Below, in pieces: positions 9,617 to 21,939 of a stretch of 64,000 bases of DNA. The translations under genes and the position numbers were made by a program. Within the stretch, counting starts at the first letter, position 1, and every line of letters begins with the position of its first letter. The notes under the pieces are model-generated. The model was not told where the DNA came from, did no database searches, and was given only the letters and a program-made list of their open reading frames with translations. Source of the stretch: Ichthyophis bannanicus (lineage: Eukaryota; Chordata; Amphibia; Gymnophiona; Ichthyophiidae); NCBI GenBank assembly GCA_033557465.1, contig CM066033.1, forward strand, positions 911,116,808-911,180,807. Direction: 5' to 3'.

Positions 9617-11209
9617 TACGTTTTCTTAACACGGAGAGGAGTGATGATTAACATAAGCAGCTCATCCTGGTCCTATCTGAAGGCAGAAACTGTCCTTTCA
9701 GCAAAATGAAGGAATGACAGGAGCAGTACAGAAAACTGACTGCTTAGCATCCTAAATCGCACTGAAATAGGGATATCGCAAAGAAAGCAATACCTTCCGG
9801 CCATTTTAAAGAACATTATATTGCAACAACCTTGTGAAAAAAAGAGAAACATATCATAGCACATTTGTAATTAACGTGTGTGGCTGCTTGTGCAAACATG
9901 CACTGGTGCTTAATAATTCTTTTATATTGTCCATCAGAATTCCAAGTGGTTTACATAATGTGTAGTTAGATTTTTGTTTGAATATATGTCTGTGTATGGA
10001 TGCGCATATGTATTCATAAAAATCTATTTGCATACATAGACTGTGTGCGTGTTTGCTGTGTGTGTCAGAAATTAAAAGTTCAGCATTTCCTCAATTCTCT
10101 TCTTTCTGAAGCTCAAAAGAAAGCAGCTCTAGTGTTTTTGGACATCTGGATTCAGATATCTAAAGAAAAAAAATCCCTAGAAAACCTTCTAAGGGCCTGA
10201 TGCATCATAATCTTTTCGCATAAAGTAGACACAGAAATGGGTAAAAAGCTTTTAGTGAATTGGGCTCTTACTAGTGTCACCTTGCCCTCCGCCACTGTGG
10301 CCTGGAGTTCATAGTATTGGGTGTCTCCAGCCAGTGAATAGAGACTGCAGCAGTGGGATGGAGCTGTCTGATGTCATTGTGGTATTGTTTTGTTCCAGTT
10401 AACTCAGATTCTGTAAAATGCTCTGATATTCTAATTTTGAAGGGTAGTATATTAAACAGTAGTATAAATAAAATAAAAAATACATGAGGTAATAAACTGT
10501 GCTCATTAAGAATATCATGACAGTTCATATCATATCCATCCCTATTAAGGTGCAGCATAACATACAGTAACTAGTTATACTGAGACAGAAAATACGTAGG
10601 TCCACTGTTTCCATCCACCCTTCTACTCCAACCACATGATGGCACCTTCTCTAGTAGGCACTTCACAGAGGGCTGTGTTGGAAAGAAAACATTTTAAGTG
10701 CTTTCAGGGTGGTTGATTCTATCAAACACACTCAAAATCCTGGGTAAAATAACTACTTACTGATACACTTATTTTTAAGATTGTCTAATGTTTTACACCC
10801 AGAGATGTTCCATCCTGTTAAGCTTAGAAATGTTGTTTGCATTGGATTCAGCTGTAAATCCTGTTTACGTAACTAGAACCCTGTAGTACTTGAATGACTT
10901 GATGATTTCTACCATTATTTTTTTCAGTTCAGGAAGTACACAATTTTAATTATTCCTTGGCTTCAAACTTGGAAGTCATCTCATTTTGTTTTCTAAGCCA
11001 AAGAAATTCCACCTCATAAATATACAACCCATATTATATCCTCTAGCTTTATTCCGTAATGACACACACATCCTTTTATAAACAAGGCTTTTGATTTTGT
11101 TGTGTTTTGGGTCTTTTTTATGTTCCTGTTCCTGCTCTGCAGAGCATCTCTGGCTAAAATCCCATGCTTATATAGACTTAATGCATTTCAAATTCATGCT
11201 GACCTTCTT
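9617..11209. other. Unassigned 1.6 kb
   Basis: AT-rich DNA with no identifiable coding sequence. The stretch around 9905-9970 loosely resembles LINE/SINE 3' tails (AAGTGGTTTACAT). If the promoter call is right, this is first-intron sequence. Confidence 0.4.
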
Positions 11210-12122
11210 CCAGTCTGCTATTGCATGAGCTAAGCAAGACTCCTGTGTTCATCTGACAAACTTTTTTGCCTCCAATCTTGCTGTCTCTTTGCCATGCTCA
11301 ACTCCCTCCTCAAAGTGCCTCCACCTCCAACCCCTCCTTCAGACTATGGCTGACTACTTGAGTGACAAGGTTAATCTTGAGTTCTTCCATCACCTCTCTC
11401 CGCCTCTTCATTCCTGCACCGTCCTTCAACCGCTGCCACCCTTTCTTCCTTCTGTAAAATCAGAGGAGAAAATTGTGCATCTTCTCTCATTCTCCAGTTT
11501 CATTGTCTCTGAGACTATTTCCACCCAGTTTCTCCTCTGTATCTTCTCTGCTGTCATCCCTTTCATCTGCCATAGCCTCAATCTATACCTTTCCACTGCA
11601 GCCGTTCCTGCAGCTTTCAGACATGTTGTAGTTACACTGCTCCTCAGACAACCTTCACTGGACCCCACCCTTCCAACTATCATCCCTACTACTTCCTCCC
11701 TTTCACATCCTGTTTACTCAAATGTGCTTTTCACCTGTACTGTCTTGACTTTCCTTCATCCCAAGCCACTCCAATCTATTTTTTGCCCACTACATTCTAC
11801 AGAAACAGCCCTTACTGAAGCCTCCAGTGACCTGTTCCTGCTCATTCTTATCTTTTTTGATCTATCTGCTGCTTTCAATAATGTTAATCACCACCTATTC
11901 CTTGGTACTCTGCCCTCAATTAGATTTCAGGGCTCTGGTCTATTTATAATTTTCTTCTTACCGTTCCTATTGCAATCATAGTGGATGCTCTGATGGATCC
12001 TCCTCCACTGCTATCCCAGTATCAATCAGTGTACCTCAGTCTTGGGACTTCTTTTCCTTCTCTGTACTTAGTCCTTTGTTGCTCTGGTCTCCTTGAATGG
12101 GTCTCAGTGACATCTTTATGCA
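11210..12122 (+). mobile_element. L2 LINE, endonuclease-RT linker and N-terminal RT
   Basis: Plus-strand coding remnant: KCLHLQPLLQTMADYLSDKV, then the RT entry AAFRHVVVTLLLRQPSLDPT. The block HSTETALTEASSDLFLL is typical of L2 RT, and FDLSAAFNNVNHHL is the first catalytic block with Asp changed to Asn. A broken VPQS block lies near 12030, and the copy stops within the HLYA(DD) block at about 12122. A continuous but degraded frame runs 11289-11981. The 3' half of an L2 resumes at 15705, so this copy was probably split by the DNA in between. Confidence 0.85.
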
Positions 12123-13029
12123 GGGCTGGCCTAGGAATATTGGGGCATGTTGGCTGCAGAGAGACCCACTCCACCATAGGCTCCACACTTGTGGAGTTCC
12201 TGTGCCTCCCTTTCTCTCCCCTACATGTCCCCCCCTCCCTCATGGTCCATCACCTCTTGCCTATGTCTGTTCCCAGTTTGCCCCATCCATCCCCTTCCTT
12301 TAAACTTTCTAGGCAGGGTAGGGCTAAAATTAAACCAGACTGCAGCAGAACCTTGCATTCAAACATCCTGCAAGAGTCAGTTACAAAGTCTTGTCAGGCA
12401 TAGCATAGCAGCCCAGTTCTATGCTTTTTCTCCCCCTCATTTTTCTGCAGTTTGTTGTTGAGCTGCTCATGCCAGTGCTACTGCTGCCCCTTTGCTTGTA
12501 AGCTGATGGGGCTGGCGCTGCAGTTCCATCCAGACATGGGCACCTTCTGCCTACATCTCATTGCTGTTGGTGCAGGGATGCATGATTGAAACCTGCATGG
12601 TCTGAACCCTGGACTCTGTGGGGCCTTCCATGGTTCAAACACAGATCAATTGTACATGTTAATTTGTAGGTATATATACAAGTAATTTGCATGTATTTTC
12701 AACTTTTATGCACCCAAACAAGCTGAGTACACACTCAAGAATGCATGTCCCCATTCTCCTATTCATACTCATGTTGTTTTTAACCATCCCCATAATAAAT
12801 GAAACTTCCTAATTCTCTTTTTTTCATTGTATTTTTACTGTTATTTGAAAACAAACAATTGCATTTCCAAAAAATGCGCAGGAAATAAAACGGAATAGGG
12901 ATTGTTCACATATACAACCTAACATGGAAATCTGTTTGCTTAAACAGTTTGCTTATGGGAAAATCCAGGTCATAGAAACAAAATAACACTTGTACAAAGC
13001 AAACAGGCACTAAGCCTAGAAACATGTGG
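12123..13029. other. Unassigned 0.9 kb
   Basis: Starts at the L2 breakpoint. No recognisable coding or repeat signature. Confidence 0.4.
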
Positions 13030-13110
13030 TAAATCTATATTTTATTTGTTTTTATACTGCCTAATCTAAAAGTCTAGGCGGTTTACAGAGAACTAGCAAA
13101 TACAGGAACT
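13030..13110 (-). repeat. LINE/SINE 3'-end relic
   Basis: The reverse complement contains GTAAACCGCCTAGACTTTTA, akin to the tail at 15050-15126 (GTAAACCGCTCAGACGCC). It is a short 3'-end-only copy. Confidence 0.5.
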
Positions 13111-14280
13111 TGTATTGCTCATACATAGAACATGAGTGTCTTCCAAGTGATGTACCTGAGCGGTACAGACTGCTTTGGCTCAAAAGGTACCTGCATGAGG
13201 TGGTGCAGGAAGACGTTGAGGTCCACAGTGGTGCCGGCTGCCGAACAGTGGCCAGACCCCACATGAAGCACGAGACCAGTGGTTGAATTGAGATGGAGGC
13301 ATCGTTCAGGCAGTTGTGATAGGCTGCAATGGTGGAGAGGTGACATTGTTTCAATGCCATCTTGAGTCAAGTGTTTATGAGGGTGGTGAGATTTTGAAGG
13401 ATATGCGGCGTCGGGCAGGAGTAGGGTTCAAGCTCCTCAGAGGCATACCAGATGGTGAATCATTTTCATTTGAGTCTATAGGGCTTTTGCATGGCTGGGC
13501 ATTGGGATGCCAGGATGACCTGCTGCACCTCCATGGTGAGTTGGATGGATGACAGAGCTAGCTGCTCAACATCCAGGCTGTTAGTGCAAGTGTGGGCAGA
13601 TTTGGGTGCAGGGTCCTGACCTTGTGCTTTGTGAGGAGATCCGGTTTCAATGGTAGGCTGCTGGGTGGTTCCCATGTGAGGGGCTGGAGAAGGGAAAACC
13701 ACATCTGCCTGGGCCAAAAGGGGTCACAAGGATAACTGTGGCCCTATTGCAGATTACCTTCTGAAGTGTAATGGAGATCAGTGGAATGGGGTGGGGGAGT
13801 GTGTAGAGGAGCGGCATGCCCCCCAGAGTATTGCAAACACATCTGGGGTCAGGCTGAGGGCAGATGGGTGCTTACAGCAGAAGCTAGTGCACTTTGCATT
13901 CTTGTCCACCTGCGGTTGCCTCCACTGCTAGCCCCATCGCATGGCACAGGGAGCACCAAAAAACACACAAGAGGCAGCATATCAACAGCAGCTACAGTTC
14001 CTCCAGCAACCATAGTGCACACCACAGGGCGAAGATGCGCAGGGCCCACATACCATCCCCGGACTCCTGCAGCTAGGGCACTCCATCGTGACCCACCTGC
14101 AGGCACCACCGGGGCAGGGACCACGGATTGCAGTCCCCCTCTGCAGTACTGGACCTCCTTGCCCAATTCTTGGAGTGGCATGCCCCTCTGTGGCCACAGC
14201 CTACACATATCAAGGAGTCAAACAAGGTGCAAATGGTGGTATCCTTGTCCCCATGGGAGGAAGGGACACTGCCATCACTG
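13111..14280. other. Unassigned 1.2 kb, possibly upstream DIRS gag DNA
   Basis: Moderately GC-rich sequence with short frames on both strands, none of which I recognise. It lies directly upstream of the DIRS gag remnant at 14281, so the last few hundred bases may be decayed gag N terminus. Confidence 0.35.
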
Positions 14281-15704
14281 CCATCACCTTCACCCCCACG
14301 CTTCTGCCTGTAACCCTTCACAATGGACACAGACGGGAAGGAGGCCACCACCCATGGTTCCACGGCAGAGGATCAATCCTCCTACAGCTCTCCAGATGCT
14401 GAATCGGGGCCATAGCCGACACCACTGCAACTGCCTTCATCACCTAATGATCTCACCTATTCCATGTTTCTCCAGAGGCTGGTGGCCCTGCTTTCCTTGG
14501 CTCCGTTGGACATGCCAGACCCCCGGAGTGATGTCCTCAGAGTCCTGAAGTACCTAGACATTCCTTGGACCTTGACAACTCTCCTGATCCACAAGCTCCT
14601 GTAGGAAAACCTCCTCAAGATCTGGCACACCCCGGCATCTGGAGCTGTCACCTAAAGGAAGCTGGAGACAAAATATCAGATCCAGCCCTCACCCAAATTC
14701 AAAAAGCCTCATCTTCCACACCAGTCCATCATCATGGAATCTGCCTTGAAGTGTGCCAAAAAATCAAGCACCCACTCCTATGCGCCGCCTGGAAAAGACC
14801 ACAAGCTCCTGGATGAGGTGAGCAGAAAAACCTTCCAAGGGACAATGCTCTGTGTGAAGATCATGGCCCACCAATTCTGGCATATCCAGTTCCAAGACGC
14901 TCTGCTGGACAAACTAAAGGAGCTCCTGGGCACACTTGCCCCAGAGGCATCAACTGCTGCCACGTCAATCATCGCAGACCTCAGTGAGTGCGGGTAGCAC
15001 CTGATCCTGCAGCCGAGTGCTTGTTTTAGCTAACTTGCCTGATTTTATTTATTGTAAACCGCTCAGACGCCTACGGTATCGAGCGGTATAACAAGTTTTA
15101 ATAAACCTAAACCTAAACCTAAACCTATCCGCTCGGCCTATGATGCCTCTGATGCTGCAGTCCACACAGCAGGGACTGCCTTGCAGTGCGATGCATGGCA
15201 TGGCTCCGGGTGTCTGGCCTGAGGGAGGACACTCACAATTGTATTGCTGATGTGCCATGTAGGGGCGACAACCTGTTCGGTGACAAGGTCAAAGATACAG
15301 TGGATGACCTAAAGGAACACTGCAGCATCCTTTAAAACCCCTGCAGCAGACTGCCTGGAATGCAGCTTGAACCACAGGAAACCCGCAAAAATCATACTCA
15401 TCCTATCACTGCTACTACAACTCCTACAACTGTTGGCAGCCGCAGCACTTCAAGCAGCAACCGGCCTACCAAGGTGCTTACCAGCAGAAGCCGCACCAGA
15501 GGGACCTCAAGCAACAAAAGCAGTTCACCTCCTCATTCAACAAGAGCACCCCCTTCTTTTGACAAGGCGTCTGATGCCAATCCACTGGTGGGGGGCCGGT
15601 CCTCCGCCTTCCTGGGTGCTTCGGAGCAGATCAACATGGACAGCTGGGTCCTGGCCATCATCACCAAGGGGTACAAGATCAACTTCTCAAAACCTCCACA
15701 GTAA
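14281..15704 (+). pseudogene. DIRS gag remnant (copy C)
   Basis: The remnant aligns in order with Gag of the intact copy at 1-3004: SDVLRVLKYLDIPW, then IIMESALKCAKKSS, APPGKDHKLLDEV, FQGTMLCVKIMAHQFW, then after an insertion NLFGDKVKDTVDDLKEH. The Gag-RT linker follows, with WVLAIITKGYKINFSKPP at about 15648-15700. Stops and frameshifts break it, and a 120-base LINE tail interrupts it at 15005-15126. It ends where the L2 3' half resumes. Only gag is left; no RT follows in this copy. Confidence 0.85.
15005..15126 (+). repeat. LINE/SINE 3' tail inserted in DIRS gag
   Basis: The sequence TTTATTGTAAACCGCTCAGA leads into GCGGTATAACAAG and a short (AAACCT)n run at 15103-15126. Gag similarity stops before it (IIADLSECG) and restarts right after it (RSAYDASDAAVHTAGTA). 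It is a 5'-truncated copy of about 120 bases. Confidence 0.75.
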
Positions 15705-16345
15705 CACAGCCAGCCACCCACTTCCCCCCTTCTCTATTTCTGTGGATAACACTACACTCCTCCCTGTTTCCTCAGCTCACCACCTTGGGTGCATCTTTGA
15801 CTCTATTTTCTCTTTCTCTGCACATATCCAACAGATAGCTAAAACCTGTCGCTTTTTCCTCTGTAACACTGGCAATATCTGTCCCTTCCTTTCTACACAC
15901 TTTACTAAGACTCTCATCCACTCACTGGTCACCTCCCGTCTTGAATATTGTAACCTGCTCCTCGCTGGTCTTCCTCTGAATCATCTTTCTCCCCTTCAAT
16001 CTGTTCAAAATGGCTTATCTTCCACCAGTGTCGCTACATGCATGTGTCACTTCACTGGCTCTCTATCTGTTTCTGCATCCAGTTCAAATTTCTCCTCCTT
16101 ACCTACAAGTGCATTCATTCTGCGGCTTCTCACTACCTTTCCTTTCTTATCTCACTTCTTCTCGGCATCTCTGTTCCTTTGGCAGATCCCTTTTAACTGT
16201 GCCCACTGCCAACTCCAGACTTTGTCCATTTCACCTTGCTGCTCCATATACCTGGAACATACTACCTGAGTTGGTGTGTCGAGCTCTTTCTCCGGCTGTA
16301 TTCAAATCCACGCTAAAAACCCACTTCATTTAGGCTGCTTTTGGA
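15705..16345 (+). mobile_element. L2 LINE, RT C terminus and 3' end
   Basis: Plus-strand remnant with HHLGCIFDSIFSFSAHI, CRFFLCNTGNICPFLS, LIHSLVTSRLEYCNLLLAGL and LQSVQNG, followed by the LKTHFI block near 16320. These are the ordered blocks of L2 RT from the thumb to the C terminus. It matches the missing half of the L2 at 11210-12122. About 200 bases around the YADD block are absent, so either there was a deletion at the junction or two copies are present. Confidence 0.85.
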
Positions 16346-16439
16346 TCCTGATGCCCCTCACTCTCTCATTCACTACTTATGTGTATCTTACCATACTCAA
16401 GTCCCCAGTTTTGCAATGTTTTCCTCATCTTGATTAGAT

Positions 16440-17375
16440 TATAAGCTTTGATGAGCAGGGACTTAACCCAGCCAAGACAATTGCCACTTGGATCATGGGC
16501 ATCAAGTCCTTCCCTGCACTTACTCCCTCTCCATTATGCTTCTTCCTTCTTTTAAATACCTTGGTGTTTACAAAGAGAGCTCCGAATCTTTCTCCACTCA
16601 TATCTCTCACCTCACTTGCTCTGCTTTCTCCGTTCGTTGCCCCTTTTGACCTTGTGGCCCTGACCACTCTCATCCTCAGCACTGTCATCACACGTCTCGA
16701 CTACTGTAATGTCATTTTCTCCGATCTTCCTCAACTCCAACTTAAATGCCTTCAGAACTCTGCCTTCTGCGCCCTTACCCACACCAGGAAATTCTATCAC
16801 AACATGCTCTTTCTCATTCAGCACTACCGGCTCCTCTTCCCTTAGAGAATCCATTTCAAAATCCTCACTCTCACTCATAAAGCCCTATATAACCATGCAC
16901 CGCAATATCTTTTCTCTTTGATTATCTCATACGTGCCCCAACATTGCCTTCGCTCCCTCCAGGATAACCGCTTGGTCCTCCCATCTCCTTCACATTCTAA
17001 ATATGAGTCCCCTCTCTGGAACTGTTTTTTTCTTTGTGGGCCCCCTCTCTGGAACTGCTTTCCACTCCAGCTTCTCTTGGAGCCTTCCTTTCCTAGGTTT
17101 AAAAAGCTCCTAAAAACCCACCTATTTACCCAAGCCTTTGTAGAGCCTATTTACCCAGGCTCTACAAACAATCTGTCCTCCCTCTATGCCTGGGTTTATT
17201 CACTATCTACTCTCACTGTCTCTTATGTTTTCCTGTGCCTCACCTTTCCTGTCTTAATATGGAGTTCCTTTCTCGCTCTGACTTTGTATGTGTTTTATTT
17301 TTATTGTAAACCACTCTGTCTGCCTGGCTAAGGGCAGTCAATCAAATCCTAATAATCGATAAATGGTAAACAATT
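16440..17375 (+). mobile_element. Second L2-type LINE, 5'-truncated
   Basis: Broken frames encode FKYLGV, STVITRLDYCNVIFSDLPQL, KCLQNSA, ILTLTHKALYNHAP, LRSLQDNRLVLPSP and FKKLLKTHLFTQAF, the C-terminal blocks of L2-type RT. The 3' end has GTAAACCACTCTGTCTGCC at about 17315, the same tail family as 13030-13110 and 15005-15126. Confidence 0.8.
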
Positions 17376-17984
17376 GTGTCTTACATCTTTATGTACAGCA
17401 GATTGGTGGAGACAAAGAGCCAGTGAAATGCCCAAGTTTAAATGACATCACTCCGATGCCTCTATTTGTCTCAGCCACCAGAGGGCTCTTCAGATTCTTT
17501 TGTCTCCAGCAGATGGTGAATGAATTTTCTCCACTCTGAAGAACATCTGAATAATTGAGATAAAAAGATTGATTTAAATGCTCATGAATGACAGACATAA
17601 GAGTGACTCTCATTTGAGTGCGATGTGAGAGGCTCCACTAGACTGCGGTAGCCATAGGAGGAGGAGGTGACATCACTGCTCACCTGTTCCTCCTGATTGT
17701 TCCCCTCCGGTTAAAAGTGACGCGGGTCGCCTCCTGTGCCATGGGAGTGTGCGCCAAAGGAGCATATGCTCTTTGGACAAGCTCCTTGGGGCGACTCCAG
17801 GGCATATCTGGTCATGTATTCAATTGGTATGCTAGTTCTGCTCCTGGTTTCATTCCTGCAGCTCCACGTTGCTACACCATCGTGGTCAGTCTCGTAAGTC
17901 TATGCTGCTTTCCCTTGTCTTACTGGACCCTTTCCTGCTTCTATTTCTTGTGGACCATTGTACTCCTCCTTGTTTGTCTTTCTG
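17376..17984. other. Unassigned 0.6 kb
   Basis: No clear coding signal. Its position upstream of DIRS pol pieces suggests that it might include decayed DIRS DNA, but I see no motif to prove it. Confidence 0.35.
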
Positions 17985-18180
17985 ATCTGGGCATCCGGGG
18001 CACCCCCTTGCACTGGTTCTGGTTCTTCCTCACTACCCATTCCTTTTCTTTTCTTTTGGACTCTTTCTCCTCTCCTCCTGTGCCCCCTGCCCTGTGGTGT
18101 CCCCAGGGCTCTGTTCTGTCCCCTCTCCACTTTAATGTCTTTATGGCCCCCCTCTCTCTGCTCATCCAACAGTGATATAT
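17985..18180 (+). mobile_element. L2 LINE RT fragment
   Basis: Contains LGIRGTPLHWFWFFL and, in frame, WCPQGSVLSPLHFNVFMAPL, the GVPQGSVLSPLLF block of L2 RT with a Gly-to-Trp change. It is about 200 bases and ends before YADD. Confidence 0.8.
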
Positions 18181-18189
18181 CATTGTATT

Positions 18190-19195
18190 TGCTTCGCTTT
18201 TAGGCAGCAGACATATCCTGACCCAACTGACCTTTAAGGGGAACCTTCTGTTTGGGGCCAATTTGGAGAAGCTGGTGAAGGATCTGGGTGAGATAAAACC
18301 TTATTGTCTTCCAGAGGACAGGTCCAAAGGGCCTGGGAAGTGCGCAGGAGCCCCTTTTCCATTGTCTTCTGCCTGCTCCTCATGGGCACACTGGTCAGAC
18401 TCCTGTCACTATAGGCCTGGAAAGCTTTCTTCACTTCTGCTTCCAGATTTCGGGTTCGTTCTCAGTCCTTTCGAGGAGCTCGTGGGCCCAGGGACTCTGC
18501 TCCTCCAGAGGAGGCCCCTCTCAGGCTGTGCAGTGAAGGTTTGGGGGCTCATTTCCTAGTAGGATTGCTGGGTGCTAGACATCATTCAGTATGGCTATGT
18601 CCTAAAATGCAAAGAGCCAATCCCAGACACATTCATTCTCTCCCCCTGTGGGTCAGTGAACAAAAGCGCAGCTGCATTGGTCACCTTTGACATGCTGCTA
18701 CTCCGGAAAGCAGTGGTTCCCGTTCCCCAGGATGATGGGGGCAAGGGCAGATATTCCATCTATTTTGTGGTGCAAAAAAAGGATGGCTCATTCCGACCCA
18801 TTCTCGACCTCAAGGGTGTCAATGTGCATGTGCACATCCTGCGTTTCCAGATGGAAACTATGAGATCAGTGGTTCAGGCGGTGTGCCAAGGGGAGTTCCT
18901 TGCATCTTTGGATTGGGCTGAAGTGTATTTTCATATCTCGATCTGGGAGGATCTGCAAATGTATCTGTGTTTACTATGCTTGACTCACAGTTTCAGTTTG
19001 ATGTCTTTCCATTTCGGCTCTCCACTGCCCCAAGGATTTTCTCCAAAGTCATTGTGGTGGTGGCTATGATGCTATGATGCCAAGGGATTTGTGTGCACCC
19101 ATATCTGGATGACTGGCTCATCTGAGTCCATTCTCTGTCAGATTTGTCTTGGATGTTGACCCAAGTGGTGGTGTTCTTGGAAAGCCTTGGGTTAG
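18190..19195 (+). pseudogene. DIRS gag C terminus and RT remnant (copy D, distinct lineage)
   Basis: Begins with LTFKGNLLFGANLEKLVKDL, the end of Gag in a second type of DIRS. The frame 18572-19069 reads KEPIPDTFILSPCG, AVVPVPQDDGGKGRYSIYFV, QKKDGSFRPILDLKGVN, METMRSVVQAVCQGEFLASL and DWAEVYFHI, the RT fingers and palm. At about 19095-19115, in another frame, HPYLDDWLI supplies the catalytic YxDD. The text LLLRKAVVPVP / GRYSIYFVV differs clearly from copy A (RYFLVPKKKGG), so at least two DIRS lineages are present. It is truncated at 19195 by a CR1. Confidence 0.88.
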
Positions 19196-20230
19196 AAATT
19201 GGTTGAGTGGGAGGCGACAAAGGGTACAGGTAAATGGAACTCAAGGCTGAGGAGAAGGTTATCAGTGGTGTGCCCCAGAGATCTGTCCTTGGTCTGATTA
19301 TTTTTAACATCTTTGTTAGTGATATTATGGAAGGGCTGTCGGGTAAGGTTTGCCTCTTTGCTGATGATACCAAAATCTGCAATAGAGTAGACACCCAGGA
19401 AGGTGTCGATAACATCAAGAGGGATCTAGCTATGCTTGAAGAATGGTCTAGAATTTGGCAGCTAAGATTTAATGTTAAAAAATGCAAGGTCATGCACTTG
19501 GGCTGCAGCAATCCAAGGGAGCGATATAGAAGGTGAAGTACTTCTGTCCACAAAAGAAGAGCGGGACCTAGGTGTGATTGAGTCTGATGATCTTTAAGTA
19601 GCTAGAAAGGTAGAAAAGTAAATGGGAAAAGCTAGAAGGATGCTTGGGTGCATAGGGAGAGGAGTGGCCAGCAGAAGAAAGGAGGTGATAGTGCCTCTGT
19701 ATAAGTCTTTGGTGCAACCTCATTTGGAGTATAGTGTGCAATTCTGGAGAACACATTTTCAAAAGGATATAAATAAGTTGGAGTCGGTACAGAGGGTGGC
19801 TACAAATATGGTTAGTGGTCTTCGTTATAAAGCATATGAGGACTGATTTAAGGATCTTAATATGTTTAGAGGAAAAGCGGGATAGAGGTGATATGATTGT
19901 GACGTTTAAATACCTAAGTGGCATAAATGCACAGCAGGAGAGCCTCTTTCGATTGAAAGCAAGCTCTGCTACGAGGGGACATTGGATGAGGGTGATAGAC
20001 TCAGAAGTAATATGCGGAAATATTTCTGTACGAAAAGAGTGGTAGATGCGTGGAATAGTCTCCCAGTGGAGGTGGTAGAGATGAGGATAGTATCTGAATT
20101 CAAAGACGCATGGGATAAACACAGAGGATCTCTAAAGGAAAAAAGGGGACTGTTGTAGTGGTTGATATGGAAGGGTAGACTAGATAGGCCATGAGGTCTT
20201 TTTCTGCCATCATGTTTCTATGTTTCTAGA
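19196..20230 (+). mobile_element. CR1-type LINE, RT palm to 3' end
   Basis: Two frames carry RT: GVPQRSVLGLIIFNIFVSDI, LFADDTKICNRVD, MLEEWSRIWQLRFNVKKC and KVMHLGCSNP, then RRMLGCIGRGVASRRKEVIV and PLYKSLVQPHLEYSVQFW. The 3' end reads AGATAGGCCATGAGGTCTTT and finishes with CATGTTTCTATGTTTCTA at about 20210-20230, the repeated 3' octamer type of CR1. It is 5'-truncated inside RT and abuts DIRS copy D. Confidence 0.92.
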
Positions 20231-21815
20231 ATGGCTTGGCAAGTAGAGCAGAACTGTCTAGAAATAATAAACTGTTAGCTTATCACTGTTTCTCCGCCTT
20301 CCCATTGTACCTCACAGCCATTTGTCTTCTCTTTCCTTTCTGCTCCCTTCCATCTCTTTTATCTTGCATACATCTCTTTCTCTTTCTGTGTCTCATCTTC
20401 CTCCCAAGCCCCTCCCTCTTTTCTGTCTCCCCCGTTTTCAGGTATGCCTTCTAATGTTCATTCCCCTTCTAGCCATCAGTCTTCCTTTTTGTCTCTCATC
20501 CCCAGCTTTCGTCCTCTTTGAATCCCACCCAATCTTCGGCTGTAGTTATAGTAAAGGACATGGGGATAGAAAAGAGTGTGTGCTCACCATCCTTTTGGTC
20601 AGCTCCTATTTAAAAAGCAGAAGCACACACCACGAAGAGAAGATGGAACAGCGCTGGCTCTTTGCTCTCTTTCTAAATATATTTTATATTATCTCCTTAA
20701 TAGCAGCAGATTTATACCACTTTTTTTTATCTGATAGATTCCTCCTACTTCTTCCTGCTCAATAGGAACTAAAATTTGGATCTGGTACCATGAGCCTTCA
20801 TTGATAATTGCCTAGGGATTCTTCCCCTATTATCCCCTCTCACCAGGGGCGGCCCGAGGGTAATGCGGAGCTATGTGAGGAAACTCATTGTGGGGGTATC
20901 ATTTGCATAAATATTTGCATATCAACAGGGCCTAATTTGCAGACATGTTTAAATACCAGATTTATCTGGTCAGTGCTATGACAAGGTCAATAACAAAGGA
21001 GGAAGATATAAAATAAGAAAAAATAACTCTTGTAGCTGTCCTCAGGCCAGATTAGACTGGGGAAGGAGGCCCAAAGTTAACATGGATGGGCACTAGGCAT
21101 GGAGGCCTCAGGTACAAAATTAGATTGAAAGCCCTCTGGCAATACATTCAGGTACAGTACGTGTTTGTAACTTGCCTTGAACGTCTGAGAAACGGAGTAG
21201 ACTAAATCCAGTTTCCGTTCCTTTTCTTTGCCAAACTGGTTCTACACCTATTACCAAACAATGCCTTGGAATGCACCTGAAAATGAATTTCTAAGTGAAT
21301 AGCCTGCAACAGCTGCCATGTTGTCATCATGAGAGACACTTTAAATCTTATAAACTCAGAGCTCATGCACACTTATTGAAACAATGCATGTATACTTAAA
21401 TGTGTATCAAGAGACAGTATCCCGTACATTTAATTTGACCAGAAACAAATCCTACTATAAAGACAAACATCTCACATACATTGCAATGTCCCTCAATAAA
21501 TTAAAAAATCCCTTCTAATGTTATGACAAAATGATCACCACGATTTAGCACATATACTTCGACTTTTTTTGACAAATAACCACTTATGAATTTGTATGGA
21601 ACAGTTGTTTATAGCCCTAAATGAAGATATAGGGACGGAGTTACCCACATGGAGCAACAGTTGCAACCCTTACACCTTGCTGGTGTAAGCCCCAGCCACC
21701 CTCACCCTAAGGCAAGGTAGAATAGGCTTCCCCTTGGATAGGAATGCTCATGGTAGCCGGGGAGATGGTGTTACTATCCATCTCCCTTTGGGTGTGGTGA
21801 GGGGTAGAGTAAAAC
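20231..21815. other. Unassigned 1.6 kb
   Basis: Pyrimidine-rich at 20280-20530, otherwise AT-rich. No coding or repeat family recognised. Confidence 0.4.
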
Positions 21816-21939
21816 TAAGGGGTATGTTTACTAAACTGCGGTAATGTTACCCGCATTAGGTTCCGTGGTAATGGTACAGATGCTCATATAAAGGCATGGG
21901 CAGTGCATCGTTACGGTAAGCTGTATCAACTAACGCTCG

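Noticed and set aside
13781..14548. 255-codon plus-strand frame
   Set aside because: Low-complexity Pro/His/Ser content. Its 3' part overlaps, out of frame, the DIRS gag that starts about 14281.
15367..16269. 300-codon frame across the DIRS-L2 junction as a novel gene
   Set aside because: It joins out-of-frame gag to L2 RT C terminus by chance at the insertion junction.
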